Assembly (NCBI RefSeq): GCF_014961315.1
Contig: NZ_CP063141.1
Coordinates: 1,054,001-1,118,000, forward strand
Length of the DNA stretch: 64,000 nt
DNA from: Thermoflavifilum sp.
GTDB taxonomy: Bacteria > Bacteroidota > Bacteroidia > Chitinophagales > Chitinophagaceae
Reading direction: 5' to 3'
A program made the position numbers and the translations under genes. Shown here one piece after another: positions 54,454 through 64,000 of this stretch. A model generated the notes under the pieces. That model did not search any database. It saw only the letters and a program-made list of their open reading frames with translations, and was not told the origin of the DNA. The first letter of the stretch is position 1. Each line of letters opens with the position of its first letter.

Positions 54454-55836
54454 ATGCTTCCGATTTCCTCTATTCGACCTGATTTGTATCAACGATATCA
54501 ATATCCAGTACCGCGCTATACCAGCTATCCTCCCGCACCATTATTTCACCAGAACTGGGATGAGGCATTGTGGTTGAAAGCGTTGTCGGAAGCGGGATGG
54601 CAGGAACCTGAGGCCCGATGGTCATTGTACGTCCATTTGCCTTTTTGCGATACCCTGTGTTATTTCTGTGGGTGCAATATGATCATCAGCCATCATCCCG
54701 GTCGTGTGCAGCAATACCTGGATTTTCTACAAAGGGAAGTGGCGTTGTGGCATAGCAAATTACCGGAGGGACATCAGGTTGACCAGATGCACTGGGGTGG
54801 AGGTACGCCCACCCATCTCACGCCTTCGCAACTGAAAATGCTGGCCGACACCATCAAAGCCTATTTTGATTTTACTGCACAGGCTGAAATCAGTTGTGAA
54901 ATTGACCCCCGCGGCCTGACACCTGCACATCTCGAGGTTTTGAGAGAAGCAGGTTTCAACCGCATCAGTATGGGGGTACAGGACCTGCAGCCGAAAGTCC
55001 AGCAGGCGGTAAACCGTATTCAGCCTCTGGCATTAACCGAGGAAGTCATCGGCTGGATTCGTGATCTGGGATTTCAAAGCTTAAATATTGATTTAATGTA
55101 TGGCTTGCCTTATCAGACGGCGGCTTCATTCCGTGATACCATTCAGGAAATCATTCGATTGAGGCCCGACCGGATAGCCGTTTTTCATTATGCGCATTTA
55201 CCTCATATCAAAAAACATCAGGCTTTGATTGATACTGCTACATTACCCACATCGGAAGAGAAAATGCACATGTGGTTGCAGACGATTGATATGCTCACGT
55301 CAGCCGGATATGTATTCATTGGGCTGGATCATTTCGCTTTGCCCGATGATGAGCTTGCTGTGGCCTTGAGGCGCAAGGAGCTTTACCGGAATTTTCAGGG
55401 CTATAGCACAAGAGCGGGTACGCATTTGTTTGGTCTGGGCCTTACCGGTATCAGTCAGTTGCCCGCAGCGTATGCCCAGAATCAGAAAACAGAGCAGGCC
55501 TATTTTCAGGCCATCCGTGCTAACCAGATTCCTACTGCACGAGGATACCTGCTTACTGAAGATGATCAACGGAGAAGGGATGTGATCATGCAAATCATGT
55601 GTCATCATGAAGTGCATAAACAGGCGTGGAACGAGAAATTTCATCTGGATTTTGATGCCTATTTCCAGGCTATTGAACCCGATTTACAACAGCTGGTGTA
55701 CGATGGGTTGATTACCGTCGATGCCGAAAAAATAGAGGTTACACCCGTGGGCAAGCTGTTTCTCCGGCAGATTGCCCATACATTCGATGCATATCGCCAA
55801 TCGGCCCAACAGCCGGTTTATTCCGCTTCTTTGTAA
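54454..55836 (+). CDS. hemN: Oxygen-independent coproporphyrinogen III oxidase
   Basis: This 460-residue radical SAM enzyme has the true-HemN cluster motif C65-x3-C69-x2-C72-x-C74 (FCDTLCYFCGCNM) and the N-terminal RYTSYPPAPLF block. It makes protoporphyrinogen IX without oxygen. The C-terminal HemN domain is intact. The protoporphyrinogen oxidase gene follows 2 bases later, so consecutive haem-pathway steps are coupled. The 203-base gap upstream (54251-54453) shows no other gene. Confidence 0.95.
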   Translation: MLPISSIRPDLYQRYQYPVPRYTSYPPAPLFHQNWDEALWLKALSEAGWQEPEARWSLYVHLPFCDTLCYFCGCNMIISHHPGRVQQYLDFLQREVALWHSKLPEGHQVDQMHWGGGTPTHLTPSQLKMLADTIKAYFDFTAQAEISCEIDPRGLTPAHLEVLREAGFNRISMGVQDLQPKVQQAVNRIQPLALTEEVIGWIRDLGFQSLNIDLMYGLPYQTAASFRDTIQEIIRLRPDRIAVFHYAHLPHIKKHQALIDTATLPTSEEKMHMWLQTIDMLTSAGYVFIGLDHFALPDDELAVALRRKELYRNFQGYSTRAGTHLFGLGLTGISQLPAAYAQNQKTEQAYFQAIRANQIPTARGYLLTEDDQRRRDVIMQIMCHHEVHKQAWNEKFHLDFDAYFQAIEPDLQQLVYDGLITVDAEKIEVTPVGKLFLRQIAHTFDAYRQSAQQPVYSASL

Positions 55837-55838
55837 AC

Positions 55839-57215
55839 ATGTTCGTTATGCACAAACCGGTCATCATTCTGGGTGCAGGGATTACGGGACTTGCGCTGGG
55901 TTATTTTCTGCAGCAACGGGGAATAGATTTTCTCATACTGGAAAAAGATGCCCGGCCCGGAGGGCATATCCGCAGTTTTCGAGAAGGCCCCTATCTGATG
56001 GATGTTGGTCCGAACAGCCTGCAGGCGCAACATCCTCATGTTCAGCAGCTGATTGATGAACTGAATTTACAGGCTCAGCAGGTATTTGCCAGACCAACGG
56101 CCAGCAAGCGATATGTTTTTCGAAAGGGGAGGCTGCATCCCATTCCGATGGATCCGAAAGCGTTATTGTCCAGTCGGCTGCTATCTTTTCAGGCAAAATG
56201 GCAATTGTTGAAAGAGCCCTTTATCAAACCGGATAAGCAACAAACGGCCGAATCGATCGCCAGCTTCACCCGTCGCCGGTTGGGAGAGGAGTGGCTGGAT
56301 TATGTCGTGAATCCCTTTGTGGGCGGTGTTTTTGCGGGTGATCCCGAACGGCTGCATCTGCGCTCGGCCTTCCCGATGATATACAGGCTGGAACAGGAAT
56401 TCGGAAGCCTGTTGAAGGGCATGAAGCGACTCGCCAGGGAAAAGAAAAATACGGCCGGGCATCGAGGGGGCTTATTCAGTTTTCAATCGGGTATGCAAAC
56501 TTTGCCCGATGTGCTTTATGTCCGGTTGCGTGAACAAGTGCTCCTGCAAACGGCTGCCGTGTCGATTCATCGCCGTTCAGCAGGCTTTGAACTGGTATGT
56601 ACGGGAAGTTCGGGAAAAGAAGTATTTACCTGTGACAGGCTTGTTTCCACAATACCGGCTTACGCTGCAGCGGATTTACTTGATGAGGCATTTGCCTGGG
56701 TGAAACCGCATCTCCGGGCAATAATCTATCCACCGGTGATGGTGGTATTTGCAACCTATCCGCGAAAGGCTATACGCCAGCCATTGGATGGATTTGGTTT
56801 TCTGGTTCCTGCAAAGGAAAACCTTTCTTTTTTAGGTGCCATCTGGAATTCGGCTATTTTTCCCGAACGATCACCTGATGATCAGGCGGCTTTTACCTTG
56901 TTTGCCGGCGGAATGCGCCATCCTGAAATAGCAGGTGCTGCACACCCGGCATGGGTTGCCCGTATGTTGAAAGAATTTGAGCAGATTATGGGCATCGATC
57001 ACCCCCCTGTTTTTGCCCGACAATGGTTCTGGCAACAAGCCATTCCGCAGTACGACCTCTATTATCCCGAACATGAACTGGCTTTTCAAAAGCTGGAACA
57101 GCAAAATCCCGGATTATATCTGGCTGGTAATTACCGGGGAGGTATTTCTGTAGGGAATTGTGTGGTATCGGCGTATGAGCTGGCAGAACACATAGCCAGC
57201 AGACTCAAAGACTAA
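55839..57215 (+). CDS. hemG: Protoporphyrinogen oxidase (HemY/PPO type)
   Basis: This 458-residue FAD-dependent protoporphyrinogen oxidase has the dinucleotide motif IILGAGITGLALGYFL near the N-terminus. The blocks DVGPNSLQAQHP, VNPFVGGVFAGDPERLHLRSAFP and the C-terminal LAGNYRGGISVGNCV are present. It follows hemN directly. The enzyme is of the oxygen-dependent HemY type although its neighbour is the anaerobic HemN. Bacteroidota usually name this gene hemG. An alternative ATG lies at 55848. Confidence 0.9.
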   Translation: MFVMHKPVIILGAGITGLALGYFLQQRGIDFLILEKDARPGGHIRSFREGPYLMDVGPNSLQAQHPHVQQLIDELNLQAQQVFARPTASKRYVFRKGRLHPIPMDPKALLSSRLLSFQAKWQLLKEPFIKPDKQQTAESIASFTRRRLGEEWLDYVVNPFVGGVFAGDPERLHLRSAFPMIYRLEQEFGSLLKGMKRLAREKKNTAGHRGGLFSFQSGMQTLPDVLYVRLREQVLLQTAAVSIHRRSAGFELVCTGSSGKEVFTCDRLVSTIPAYAAADLLDEAFAWVKPHLRAIIYPPVMVVFATYPRKAIRQPLDGFGFLVPAKENLSFLGAIWNSAIFPERSPDDQAAFTLFAGGMRHPEIAGAAHPAWVARMLKEFEQIMGIDHPPVFARQWFWQQAIPQYDLYYPEHELAFQKLEQQNPGLYLAGNYRGGISVGNCVVSAYELAEHIASRLKD

Positions 57216-57254
57216 TTTCTCCCATCCGTTTGTCTAAATGATTTACCTATTATC

Positions 57255-57268
57255 CGGTCATATGACCG
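57255..57268. promoter_or_regulatory. Perfect 14-base palindrome upstream of padR (candidate operator)
   Basis: CGGTCATATGACCG is a perfect palindrome in the gap between hemG and padR, about 35 bases before the -33 element of the padR promoter. It is followed by an A/T-rich run, so a role as hemG terminator is also possible. A regulator binding site for PadR or another factor is the better fit. Confidence 0.45.
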
Positions 57269-57302
57269 AATAAAAATTTTTTTGTTAACAAGGTAGTATG
57301 TA

Positions 57303-57334
57303 TTGCATAGTATTGAAAAAATATTATAGCTTTG
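57303..57334 (+). promoter_or_regulatory. Promoter of the padR-pspC operon
   Basis: TTG at 57303-57305 and TAGCTTTG at 57327-57334 are separated by 21 bases, fitting the Bacteroidota promoter pattern. Transcription would begin near 57341, which excludes the TTG at 57332 as a start codon and supports the ATG at 57362 (or 57344). Confidence 0.55.
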
Positions 57335-57361
57335 TATCGTGAAATGAATAAAAGGTGCATC

Positions 57362-57691
57362 ATGAATATTGATAACACGCAATCGCAAATGCGCAAGGGG
57401 GTACTGGAATTCTGCATCCTGGCCATCATCAGGCGGGGGGAGGCTTATCCTTCGGACATCATCGAAAAAATGAAGGCGGCTGGTTTACATGTGCTGGAAG
57501 GAACGCTATATCCTTTGCTGACGCGGTTAAAGAATGCAGGACTGCTGAAATATCGCTGGGTAGAGAGTCCATCGGGTCCGCCGCGCAAATATTTTTCCAT
57601 GACTCCAGAGGGGGAAACTTTTTATCACATGCTTGAGGAGACCTGGAGGGAGATGGTAACGGCCGTGAATCAGCTCACGCAAAACAATTGA
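57362..57691 (+). CDS. PadR family transcriptional regulator
   Basis: This 109-residue PadR-type winged-helix protein contains MRKGVLEFCILAIIRRGEAYPSDIIEKM and the wing region YRWVESPSGPPRKYFSMTPEG. I chose the ATG at 57362; longer frames begin at or inside the promoter. Members usually repress their own operon and a nearby membrane-stress gene. The PspC-domain gene follows after 34 bases, so autoregulation of this pair is likely. Confidence 0.9.
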   Translation: MNIDNTQSQMRKGVLEFCILAIIRRGEAYPSDIIEKMKAAGLHVLEGTLYPLLTRLKNAGLLKYRWVESPSGPPRKYFSMTPEGETFYHMLEETWREMVTAVNQLTQNN

Positions 57692-57725
57692 TTGCATTCA
57701 TCCATACCTGTAAAATATCGTTAAC

Positions 57726-59417
57726 ATGAAAAAAATTATCAACGTCCATCTGTCGGGTTTGTTGATTCCCATGGAAGATACAGCCTATGACATGTTAAAG
57801 GCCTACATCGAAAGTTTGCAGCGCCATTTCAGTCAGGAACCAGGCGGCGATGAGATTGTGTCGGATATTGAAGCGCGCATCGGAGAGCTTTTTCAGGAGC
57901 GGTTGAGAAAGGGTGAAAATTGCATCACCGATGCCGATGTGCAGGCGGTGATTGCAGCCATGGGGAAGCCTGAAGAGCTGGGAGGAGAAAGCGAGCAGGC
58001 TCAAGCTTCTTCATCGCAGGCTTATGTGGAGCTTCGCCCCCGTAAACGGCTTTATCGCGACCCGGATGATAAGATTCTGGGTGGTGTATGTGGAGGGCTG
58101 GGAGCTTATTTTGGGGTTGACCCGGTAATCTTCCGACTGGTATTTGCGCTTTTGTTTTTTGGAGCCGGAACGGGTGTATTGCTCTATCTGGTATTGTGGA
58201 TTGCTGTACCCCGGGCGCGAACGGCATCCGAGAAGTTAGAAATGCGTGGGGAGCGTGTGGATTTGCAAAACATTTCTCAGGCCGTGAAGGAGGAGCTCAG
58301 CGGTGTCAAATCCAGGGCTCAGGATCTGGGTAAAGAAGCCGCTGGCGTTTTTAAAAAAAAAGAAAACAATGACATAGGTGAGGCTTTCAGAGAAATTGTG
58401 CTGGCCCTGCTGCGGGTCATAGGCTGGATAGCGAAAATAGCGCTGATACTCATCGGTCTGGTCGTCATCTTTTCATTAGGCGTTGCCTTAATCGCAATGA
58501 TAGGCTCTTCGGCCATGGTTATTCCCTTGAAAAGTTTTATTTGGTCGGGTTGGTGGCCGGGCCTGTTCTTCTGGCCATCGGTTTTATTGGTGCTGGGTAT
58601 ACCCGTGGTGGCATTTATGATTTTTTTGATTCGTAAGCTATCAGGCGCACGACGGATGCATGCGGCTGTGGGGTATACCCTGGCGTTCTTGTGGTTGCTC
58701 GGACTGGTTATGCTGGCTTATATGGCCTGGGATGTCGGGCAACATTTTCGGTTGAAAAGTATTTCAAAAGTATCCATCGATTTTCATCAACCATCTGTCC
58801 GTACACTTTATGTAAAGTTGCAGCCCGTACTGGGAGCACATGAAATGACTGGCCGTCGAAATTTTACCATCATTGGTAACTGGATCAGCCTCCGAGACGA
58901 TTCGCTTTTTTATCCCAATGTACGCGTTCATATTATTCCTTCACCACAGGACGACAGTTTTCGCATAGAGGTCAACAAATCAGCCTTTGGTGCAACAATG
59001 GATGAGGCAAGGGAAAATGCAGACCGACTCAGCATTCCATTTGTACAGGACGACTCCGTATTATATTTTCCGGATGCAGTGCCGCTTCCTATGGGTGTCC
59101 CTTTCCGGAACCAGCAAATAGAGATAAAAATTTTCGTGCCCAACAACCGACAGGCTTTTCTGTTGGGTAAATCTGGTTGGGAAGATGAAAACGGAAATGA
59201 TGGGGATGATGCGGATCAAGAAACCGATAAGACAATTTCTGAAACCTCGACAGCCCAACATTGGCAACCCCATCGATTTTCGCTTACCGAGCTATCGTTC
59301 AGCGATTTGACTGGTAAATGGGAAAAAGAACACGACACGGCTTCTGCTCATGCGAATGAATGGATGGATGGTCTGCTCTATCTGTTTTTCAGCCTGTTTA
59401 ATATCCAGCCCAGGTAA
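57726..59417 (+). CDS. PspC-domain membrane protein
   Basis: This 563-residue protein has an N-terminal HAAS-like region (about 1-90), a PspC domain at about 105-161 (KRLYRDPDDKILGGVCGGLGAYFGVDP) and several further membrane segments (about 225-340). A soluble C-terminal domain faces one side of the membrane. PspC-type proteins sense or counter envelope stress. The PadR gene just upstream is the probable regulator. Confidence 0.87.
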   Translation: MKKIINVHLSGLLIPMEDTAYDMLKAYIESLQRHFSQEPGGDEIVSDIEARIGELFQERLRKGENCITDADVQAVIAAMGKPEELGGESEQAQASSSQAYVELRPRKRLYRDPDDKILGGVCGGLGAYFGVDPVIFRLVFALLFFGAGTGVLLYLVLWIAVPRARTASEKLEMRGERVDLQNISQAVKEELSGVKSRAQDLGKEAAGVFKKKENNDIGEAFREIVLALLRVIGWIAKIALILIGLVVIFSLGVALIAMIGSSAMVIPLKSFIWSGWWPGLFFWPSVLLVLGIPVVAFMIFLIRKLSGARRMHAAVGYTLAFLWLLGLVMLAYMAWDVGQHFRLKSISKVSIDFHQPSVRTLYVKLQPVLGAHEMTGRRNFTIIGNWISLRDDSLFYPNVRVHIIPSPQDDSFRIEVNKSAFGATMDEARENADRLSIPFVQDDSVLYFPDAVPLPMGVPFRNQQIEIKIFVPNNRQAFLLGKSGWEDENGNDGDDADQETDKTISETSTAQHWQPHRFSLTELSFSDLTGKWEKEHDTASAHANEWMDGLLYLFFSLFNIQPR

Positions 59418-59505
59418 ATTTTCCGTTTTGGAACAAGGAATTTTCGGATTGGTATCGATGTTCAGTGGGAATAATCCATAGTTTTGCTGATTCCTGAAAA
59501 AGGGC

Positions 59506-61626
59506 ATGAGCGAAACCATCAGCATAGTACTGGTTGGAAATCCCAACTCTGGAAAAACGTCTTTGTTTAATGCACTCACCGGTCTGAACCAGAAGGTGGG
59601 TAATTTTCCCGGAGTGACGGTCGATAAAAAAGTGGGTTACACCCGGTTAGATCATCATCTGGAGGCTAAGGTGGTAGATCTTCCGGGCACCTACAGCATT
59701 TATCCGCGAAGTGCCGACGAATGGGTTACTTTCGATGTATTGCTCAATCCACGCAATCCCGATCGGCCCGATATAGTCATCTGCCTGGCCGACGCTTCCA
59801 ATATCAAACGCAATTTGTTGTTCTGTTCGCAGATCATTGACCTGAAGATTCCGGTGGTCATTGCACTGACCATGATGGATATTGCGCAGCAGAAAGGTAT
59901 TCGCATTGATGTCCCGGCTCTGGAGCTTGCACTGGGCGTTCCGGTCGTTGCCCTCAATCCCAGAAAAGAAAAAGGAATTGCTGTATTGAAAAAGGTGCTG
60001 GCGCTTACGGCAGCCGGGCAATACAGACCTCCGGCACATGATTTTATTCCGGTAAGGGATATGGCTCCTGGCTTGATTGGCAACACCCGAAAGTATGTGG
60101 AGGTGAAAAGCGATTACGCTGCGTTGCTGGTTGCGGCGCACCAGGAAAGGCTTAAATTCCTGAATGGCGGGCAAAGATTGGCTTTGATGAATATCCTGGC
60201 CGACGAGCAGTTTAATCGAGCAAAGGTACAGGGTGAAGAAATCATGCAACGTTATCAACGGATTTCACAGATTATGGCTCAGGCCGTAATCATCCATGAC
60301 GCTCATCGAAAAAACTTAATCACAGAGCATATCGATCATATCCTGTTACATCGGTTCTGGGGCTATATCATACTGCTGGCGGTGTTGTTTTTATTGTTTC
60401 AAAGCATTTTCTGGCTGGCCCAGTATCCTATGGGATTGATTGAGCAGGCGTTTACCTGGCTCAGCACCTGGCTTAGCCAGCTATTGCCGGCCGGCTGGTT
60501 CAGCGACTTATTAGTGAATGGGATTGTGGCTGGATTGAGTGGTATTGCCGTATTTGTGCCTCAGATCATGATTTTATTCGGTCTCATCACCATTCTGGAG
60601 GATACGGGATACATGGCCCGGGTGAGTTTTCTCAGCGACCGGCTCATGCGACAGGTAGGGTTAAACGGCAAGTCGGTCATGCCGCTTATCAGCGGCCTGG
60701 CTTGTGCAGTGCCTGCCATCATGGCCACCCGAAATATCGAAAATTATAAAGAAAGGTTGATTACCATTCTGGTTACGCCCTTGATGAGCTGTTCGGCTCG
60801 TTTGCCTGTATATATCGTATTGATCTCTCTGGTCATTCCCGATCGATACTTGCTGGGCTTCCTGAGCCTTCAGGGGCTGGTCATGATGGGCTTATACCTG
60901 TTAGGATTTTTCATGGCTTTACTGGTGGCCTGGGTGATGAAACAGATCATTCATATCAAAGAGAAAAGTTATTTTATTCTGGAGCTACCTGTGTACCGGC
61001 CACCCCGCTGGAAAAATGTATTGATCACCATGGTGCAGAAAGCCAGGATTTTTGTGACCGATGCCGGGAAGGTCATTATGGTCATCTCGCTGATCTTGTG
61101 GATTCTGGCTTCCTATGGTCCCCATCGACAGATGGAACAACTCCGCACCCATTATGCCTCCCTCATCCAGCAGCAGCCCCAGCATAGAGAAGCCCTTGAA
61201 ATACAATACCAGGCCGACCGGCTTGAGCATTCCTACGCGGGTATGCTGGGGCATGTCATTGAACCCGTGATCCGTCCGTTAGGGTTTGACTGGAAGATAG
61301 GTATTGCCCTCATCACCTCTTTTGCTGCCCGTGAGGTATTCGTAGGGACTATGGCCACGCTATATAGCGTGCAGGGGGGAAAGGATGCCGATCGGGATAC
61401 ACTACGTCAGAAATTACAGCAGGCTCGACATCCCGATGGTTCTAAGGTTTATACCCTGCCGGTTGGACTATCGCTGATGATTTTTTATGTATTTGCCATG
61501 CAATGCATGAGTACGCTGGCTGTGGTGAAACGAGAAACCAAATCCTGGAAATTTCCACTTATTCAGCTGGGCTATATGACCGGCCTGGCTTATGTCGCGA
61601 GTTTTCTTACCTATCATATTTTTTAG
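59506..61626 (+). CDS. feoB: Ferrous iron transporter FeoB
   Basis: This 706-residue FeoB has an N-terminal G-protein domain with G1 GNPNSGKT (11-18) and G3 DLPG (58-61). The G4 position reads TMMD (122-125), where most FeoB proteins have NxxD. The membrane part contains both gate motifs (GLACAVPAIMATRNIENYKERL and the C-terminal LPVGLSLMIFYVFAMQCMSTLAVVKRE) and AAREVFVGTMATLYS. It imports Fe(II). FeoA is encoded 37 kb away on the opposite strand, so the pair is not an operon here. Confidence 0.95.
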   Translation: MSETISIVLVGNPNSGKTSLFNALTGLNQKVGNFPGVTVDKKVGYTRLDHHLEAKVVDLPGTYSIYPRSADEWVTFDVLLNPRNPDRPDIVICLADASNIKRNLLFCSQIIDLKIPVVIALTMMDIAQQKGIRIDVPALELALGVPVVALNPRKEKGIAVLKKVLALTAAGQYRPPAHDFIPVRDMAPGLIGNTRKYVEVKSDYAALLVAAHQERLKFLNGGQRLALMNILADEQFNRAKVQGEEIMQRYQRISQIMAQAVIIHDAHRKNLITEHIDHILLHRFWGYIILLAVLFLLFQSIFWLAQYPMGLIEQAFTWLSTWLSQLLPAGWFSDLLVNGIVAGLSGIAVFVPQIMILFGLITILEDTGYMARVSFLSDRLMRQVGLNGKSVMPLISGLACAVPAIMATRNIENYKERLITILVTPLMSCSARLPVYIVLISLVIPDRYLLGFLSLQGLVMMGLYLLGFFMALLVAWVMKQIIHIKEKSYFILELPVYRPPRWKNVLITMVQKARIFVTDAGKVIMVISLILWILASYGPHRQMEQLRTHYASLIQQQPQHREALEIQYQADRLEHSYAGMLGHVIEPVIRPLGFDWKIGIALITSFAAREVFVGTMATLYSVQGGKDADRDTLRQKLQQARHPDGSKVYTLPVGLSLMIFYVFAMQCMSTLAVVKRETKSWKFPLIQLGYMTGLAYVASFLTYHIF

Positions 61627-61687
61627 ATATTTTTTAGATAGTTTCTAACGAACATCTTTTCCTCCAGATAATCTTCCCGGTTTTTGC

Positions 61688-61718
61688 TTGACTATTTTAG
61701 CCGATTTCTGTAATTTCG
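61688..61718 (+). promoter_or_regulatory. Probable promoter of recQ
   Basis: TTG (61688-61690) and TAATTTCG (61711-61718) are 20 bases apart, close to the Bacteroidota consensus with one mismatch in the -7 element. The recQ ATG is at 61794. Confidence 0.4.
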
Positions 61719-61759
61719 TGTGCGCTTTTAAATAAATAAAAACGATAATTCGTTTCTGG

Positions 61760-61777
61760 ATATTCCTGCGGGAATAT
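61760..61777 (+). other. Stem-loop in the recQ leader
   Basis: ATATTCC and GGAATAT form a perfect 7-base stem around a TGCG loop, 17 bases before the recQ ATG. Its role, if any, is unknown. Confidence 0.3.
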
Positions 61778-61793
61778 TCGAATTTTCAGGAAT

Positions 61794-64000
61794 ATGGGTA
61801 AAAGAACAGTGAAGGCTCATGCCGTGCAGGAAGCCGTAACGGAGGATTATTCCAGGTTATCTTCCACTTCAACCAACACAACCGATCAGGAATACAGGGA
61901 AATCACTTCGAGTGAATATCTGCATGCTCAACTGAAACGGCATTTCGGCTTTGACGCTTTCAAGGGGAATCAGGAAAAAATCATCCGGAGCATTTTATCG
62001 GGTCGCGACACATTTGTGATCATGCCTACGGGTGGCGGCAAATCGCTTTGCTACCAGCTTCCTGCACTTATCAGTCCGGGTTGTGCCATTATTGTATCAC
62101 CCCTGATTGCCCTGATGAAGAATCAGGTGGATTTGATCCGCTCCTATAGCAGTAAGGATCATGTAGCACATTTTTTAAACTCCACGCTCTCCAAAACAGA
62201 AATCCGGCGGGTGAAGGCCGATCTGTCATCGGGCAAAACCAAAATGCTATACGTGGCACCGGAAACCCTTACCAAAGCGGATAATCTCAGTTTTTTCCGC
62301 GAGCTGCATATTTCTTTTTTTGCCGTGGATGAAGCCCATTGCATATCCGAATGGGGGCATGATTTTCGTCCGGAATATCGGCGCCTGCGGGAAATGATCA
62401 ACGCCATCAACGATCAGTTGCCCGTCATTGCGCTCACGGCCACCGCCACACCTAAGGTACAGAGCGATATCCTGAAAAATCTGGAACTCAAAAATCCCAA
62501 TATTTTTATTTCTTCCTTTAATCGGCCTAATCTGTACTATGAGATCCGCCCCAAACGCAAAAAAGATCAGACGCTGAAGGAAATCGTCCGTTTCATCATG
62601 CAGCATCGCGGCAAGAGTGGAATTATCTATACCCTTAATCGCAAAACTACAGAAGAGATAGCCGATATGCTGGTGGCCAACGGCATCAAGGCTGTGGCTT
62701 ATCATGCCGGATTGGATGCTGCTACCCGCACCCAGCGGCAGGATATGTTTCTTATGGAAGAAGTGGAGGTCATTGTAGCGACCATTGCCTTTGGGATGGG
62801 TATTGATAAACCCGATATTCGGTATGTGATTCATTACAATATTCCCAAGAGCCTGGAGAATTATTATCAGGAAACAGGCCGGGCCGGCCGGGATGGGCTG
62901 GAAGGCAAATGCATCTGTTTTTACTCCCATAAGGATATCCACAAGTTAGAACAATTGATGCGCGATAAGCCGCTCAGTGAGCGTGAAATGGGTGCCCAGC
63001 TCATCAATGAAATGGTGGCTTACGCCGAGAGCTCCGTATGCCGCAGGAAATTTATCCTGCATTATTTTGGAGAGCAATTTGAACAGGAAAACTGTGGCCA
63101 TTGTGATAATTGCCTCAACCCCAAAGAAAAAATCGAAGTTAAAAACCGGGTAACCATTGTGTTGCGCACCATACAGGCGCTCAATGAGCGGTTCGGTATT
63201 GAATATCTGGTGGATATGATCTGCGGTAAGCCCACGCCACAGATCACCACCTATCGGCATGATGAACTTCCTGAATTTGGCAGCGGCAAAGAACACGATG
63301 CTCACTTCTGGAATTCGCTCATTCGCCAGATGATGCTGGAAGGGCTCGTTGAAAAAGATATAGAAGAGTATGGCCTGTTGAAGATTACCGAAAAGGGCAA
63401 ACATTTTCTCGCTCATCCCTATCCCATCTATTTTTCCCTGAATCATCAATTCGATGAAGAGGAAGTTGATGATGAGGATACACCCACTGGCCCGGGTGCA
63501 GGTGCGGTAGATCCCGTATTGTTTGAAATGTTGAAGGATTTAAGGAAAAAGGTGGCCAAGGAAAAAGGATTGCCTCCATTCGTGGTATTTCTTGAAACCT
63601 CTCTCGAAGACATGGCCACCCAGTATCCTACTACGCTCGAAGAACTGGAGCGCATTCAGGGTGTGAGCAAGGGTAAGGCCCTAAAATTCGGTAAACCTTT
63701 CGTGGAGATGATTCAGCAATATGTGGAAGAGCATGATATCGAAAAGCCCGATGATTTTGTGATGAAAAGTGTGGTGAACAAAAGCGGCCTGAAAGTATTC
63801 ATTATCCAGAATATCGATAAAAAAATACCGCTGGAAACAATTGCCCGGTCGCGTGATCTCACCCTCTCGCAATTACTGGATGAAATGGAAACCATTGTAG
63901 CCAGCGGCACCCGCCTGAATGTGGATTATTGCATTGACGAGGAGCTGGATGAGTATGCCAAGGAAGAAATTATGGAATATTTCAAACATTGTGAGACCTC
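61794..64000 (+). CDS. recQ: ATP-dependent DNA helicase RecQ (3' end beyond window)
   Basis: The frame starts at ATG 61794 and remains open to the window edge (735 codons visible). An unusual N-terminal extension of about 45 residues precedes the helicase core. The core has Walker A TGGGKS (about 79-84), the DEAH box at residues 179-182 and the RecQ motif GRAGRDGL. A zinc-binding RQC region holds clustered cysteines (CRRKF...CGHCDNC, about 414-444). An HRDC-like domain follows at about 575-650. RecQ unwinds recombination and repair intermediates. Confidence 0.95.
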   Translation, partial: MGKRTVKAHAVQEAVTEDYSRLSSTSTNTTDQEYREITSSEYLHAQLKRHFGFDAFKGNQEKIIRSILSGRDTFVIMPTGGGKSLCYQLPALISPGCAIIVSPLIALMKNQVDLIRSYSSKDHVAHFLNSTLSKTEIRRVKADLSSGKTKMLYVAPETLTKADNLSFFRELHISFFAVDEAHCISEWGHDFRPEYRRLREMINAINDQLPVIALTATATPKVQSDILKNLELKNPNIFISSFNRPNLYYEIRPKRKKDQTLKEIVRFIMQHRGKSGIIYTLNRKTTEEIADMLVANGIKAVAYHAGLDAATRTQRQDMFLMEEVEVIVATIAFGMGIDKPDIRYVIHYNIPKSLENYYQETGRAGRDGLEGKCICFYSHKDIHKLEQLMRDKPLSEREMGAQLINEMVAYAESSVCRRKFILHYFGEQFEQENCGHCDNCLNPKEKIEVKNRVTIVLRTIQALNERFGIEYLVDMICGKPTPQITTYRHDELPEFGSGKEHDAHFWNSLIRQMMLEGLVEKDIEEYGLLKITEKGKHFLAHPYPIYFSLNHQFDEEEVDDEDTPTGPGAGAVDPVLFEMLKDLRKKVAKEKGLPPFVVFLETSLEDMATQYPTTLEELERIQGVSKGKALKFGKPFVEMIQQYVEEHDIEKPDDFVMKSVVNKSGLKVFIIQNIDKKIPLETIARSRDLTLSQLLDEMETIVASGTRLNVDYCIDEELDEYAKEEIMEYFKHCET

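Noticed and set aside
62247-62942. A 231-codon open frame antisense to recQ
   Set aside because: It lies wholly inside the helicase core of recQ, has no recognisable domain and reflects codon bias of the real gene.

Overview
The window looks like an ordinary chromosomal stretch from a member of the Bacteroidota, most likely Chitinophagaceae or a close relative (inference). The evidence is the mutY-ssb-gldE-gldD block, a fused E1 alpha/beta 2-oxoacid dehydrogenase, the futalosine-pathway gene mqnC, many SPII lipoproteins, promoter -7 elements of the type TAnnTTTG, and a 29-residue basic AURKAIP1/COX24-type protein. I see no rRNA, CRISPR array, insertion sequence or prophage. The genes named 'phage holin family' are small housekeeping membrane proteins.

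Layout. 1-4.5 kb: end of a carboxylesterase, then a Tat-exported sugar isomerase-like protein, a GMC flavoprotein and its Gluconate_2-dh3 partner, closed by a terminator. 4.7-7.3 kb: ppiD and nadA diverge from a 463-bp gap rich in DnaA-box-like sequences, a candidate oriC. 7.3-15.4 kb: nadA, two tandem S41 peptidase lipoproteins, kdsD-manC, a tRNA-Thr, nadD and three small envelope proteins. 15.4-22.3 kb: a radical SAM protein, an outer-membrane-type protein and an AraC-flanked cassette of oxidoreductases. 22.3-25.7 kb: feoA, ybeY, a CAP-domain gene bracketed by two parS sites, and mnmG. 25.7-34.2 kb: mqnC, two retropepsin-like genes (the first frameshifted), an M16 peptidase pair and the fused E1 gene. 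34.2-38.7 kb: an AT-rich gap, then amt, nhaA and a porin. 38.7-43 kb: on the minus strand, HU, a TPR protein, the 29-residue protein, RNase G and a TlpA-like lipoprotein. 43-50.7 kb: mutY, ssb, gldE, gldD, DUF3109, lutB, DUF4399 and a deacetylase-like gene. 50.7-54.3 kb: comEC (frameshifted) and purH. 54.4-64 kb: hemN, hemG, padR-pspC, feoB and the start of recQ.

The strongest signals are the oriC candidate at about 6.94-7.34 kb and two parS palindromes at 23.1 and 23.8 kb. Together they suggest that the window covers the chromosome origin domain. Right of the candidate origin roughly 70% of genes lie on the plus strand, as expected for a leading strand. Two genes, a retropepsin/PDZ protein and comEC, are each broken by an apparent -1 shift exactly at a poly-T run in the coding strand. 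These could be sequencing errors, decayed genes or slippage sites, and the sequence alone cannot decide.

All functional statements rest on recognisable motifs and family knowledge. No database search was run.
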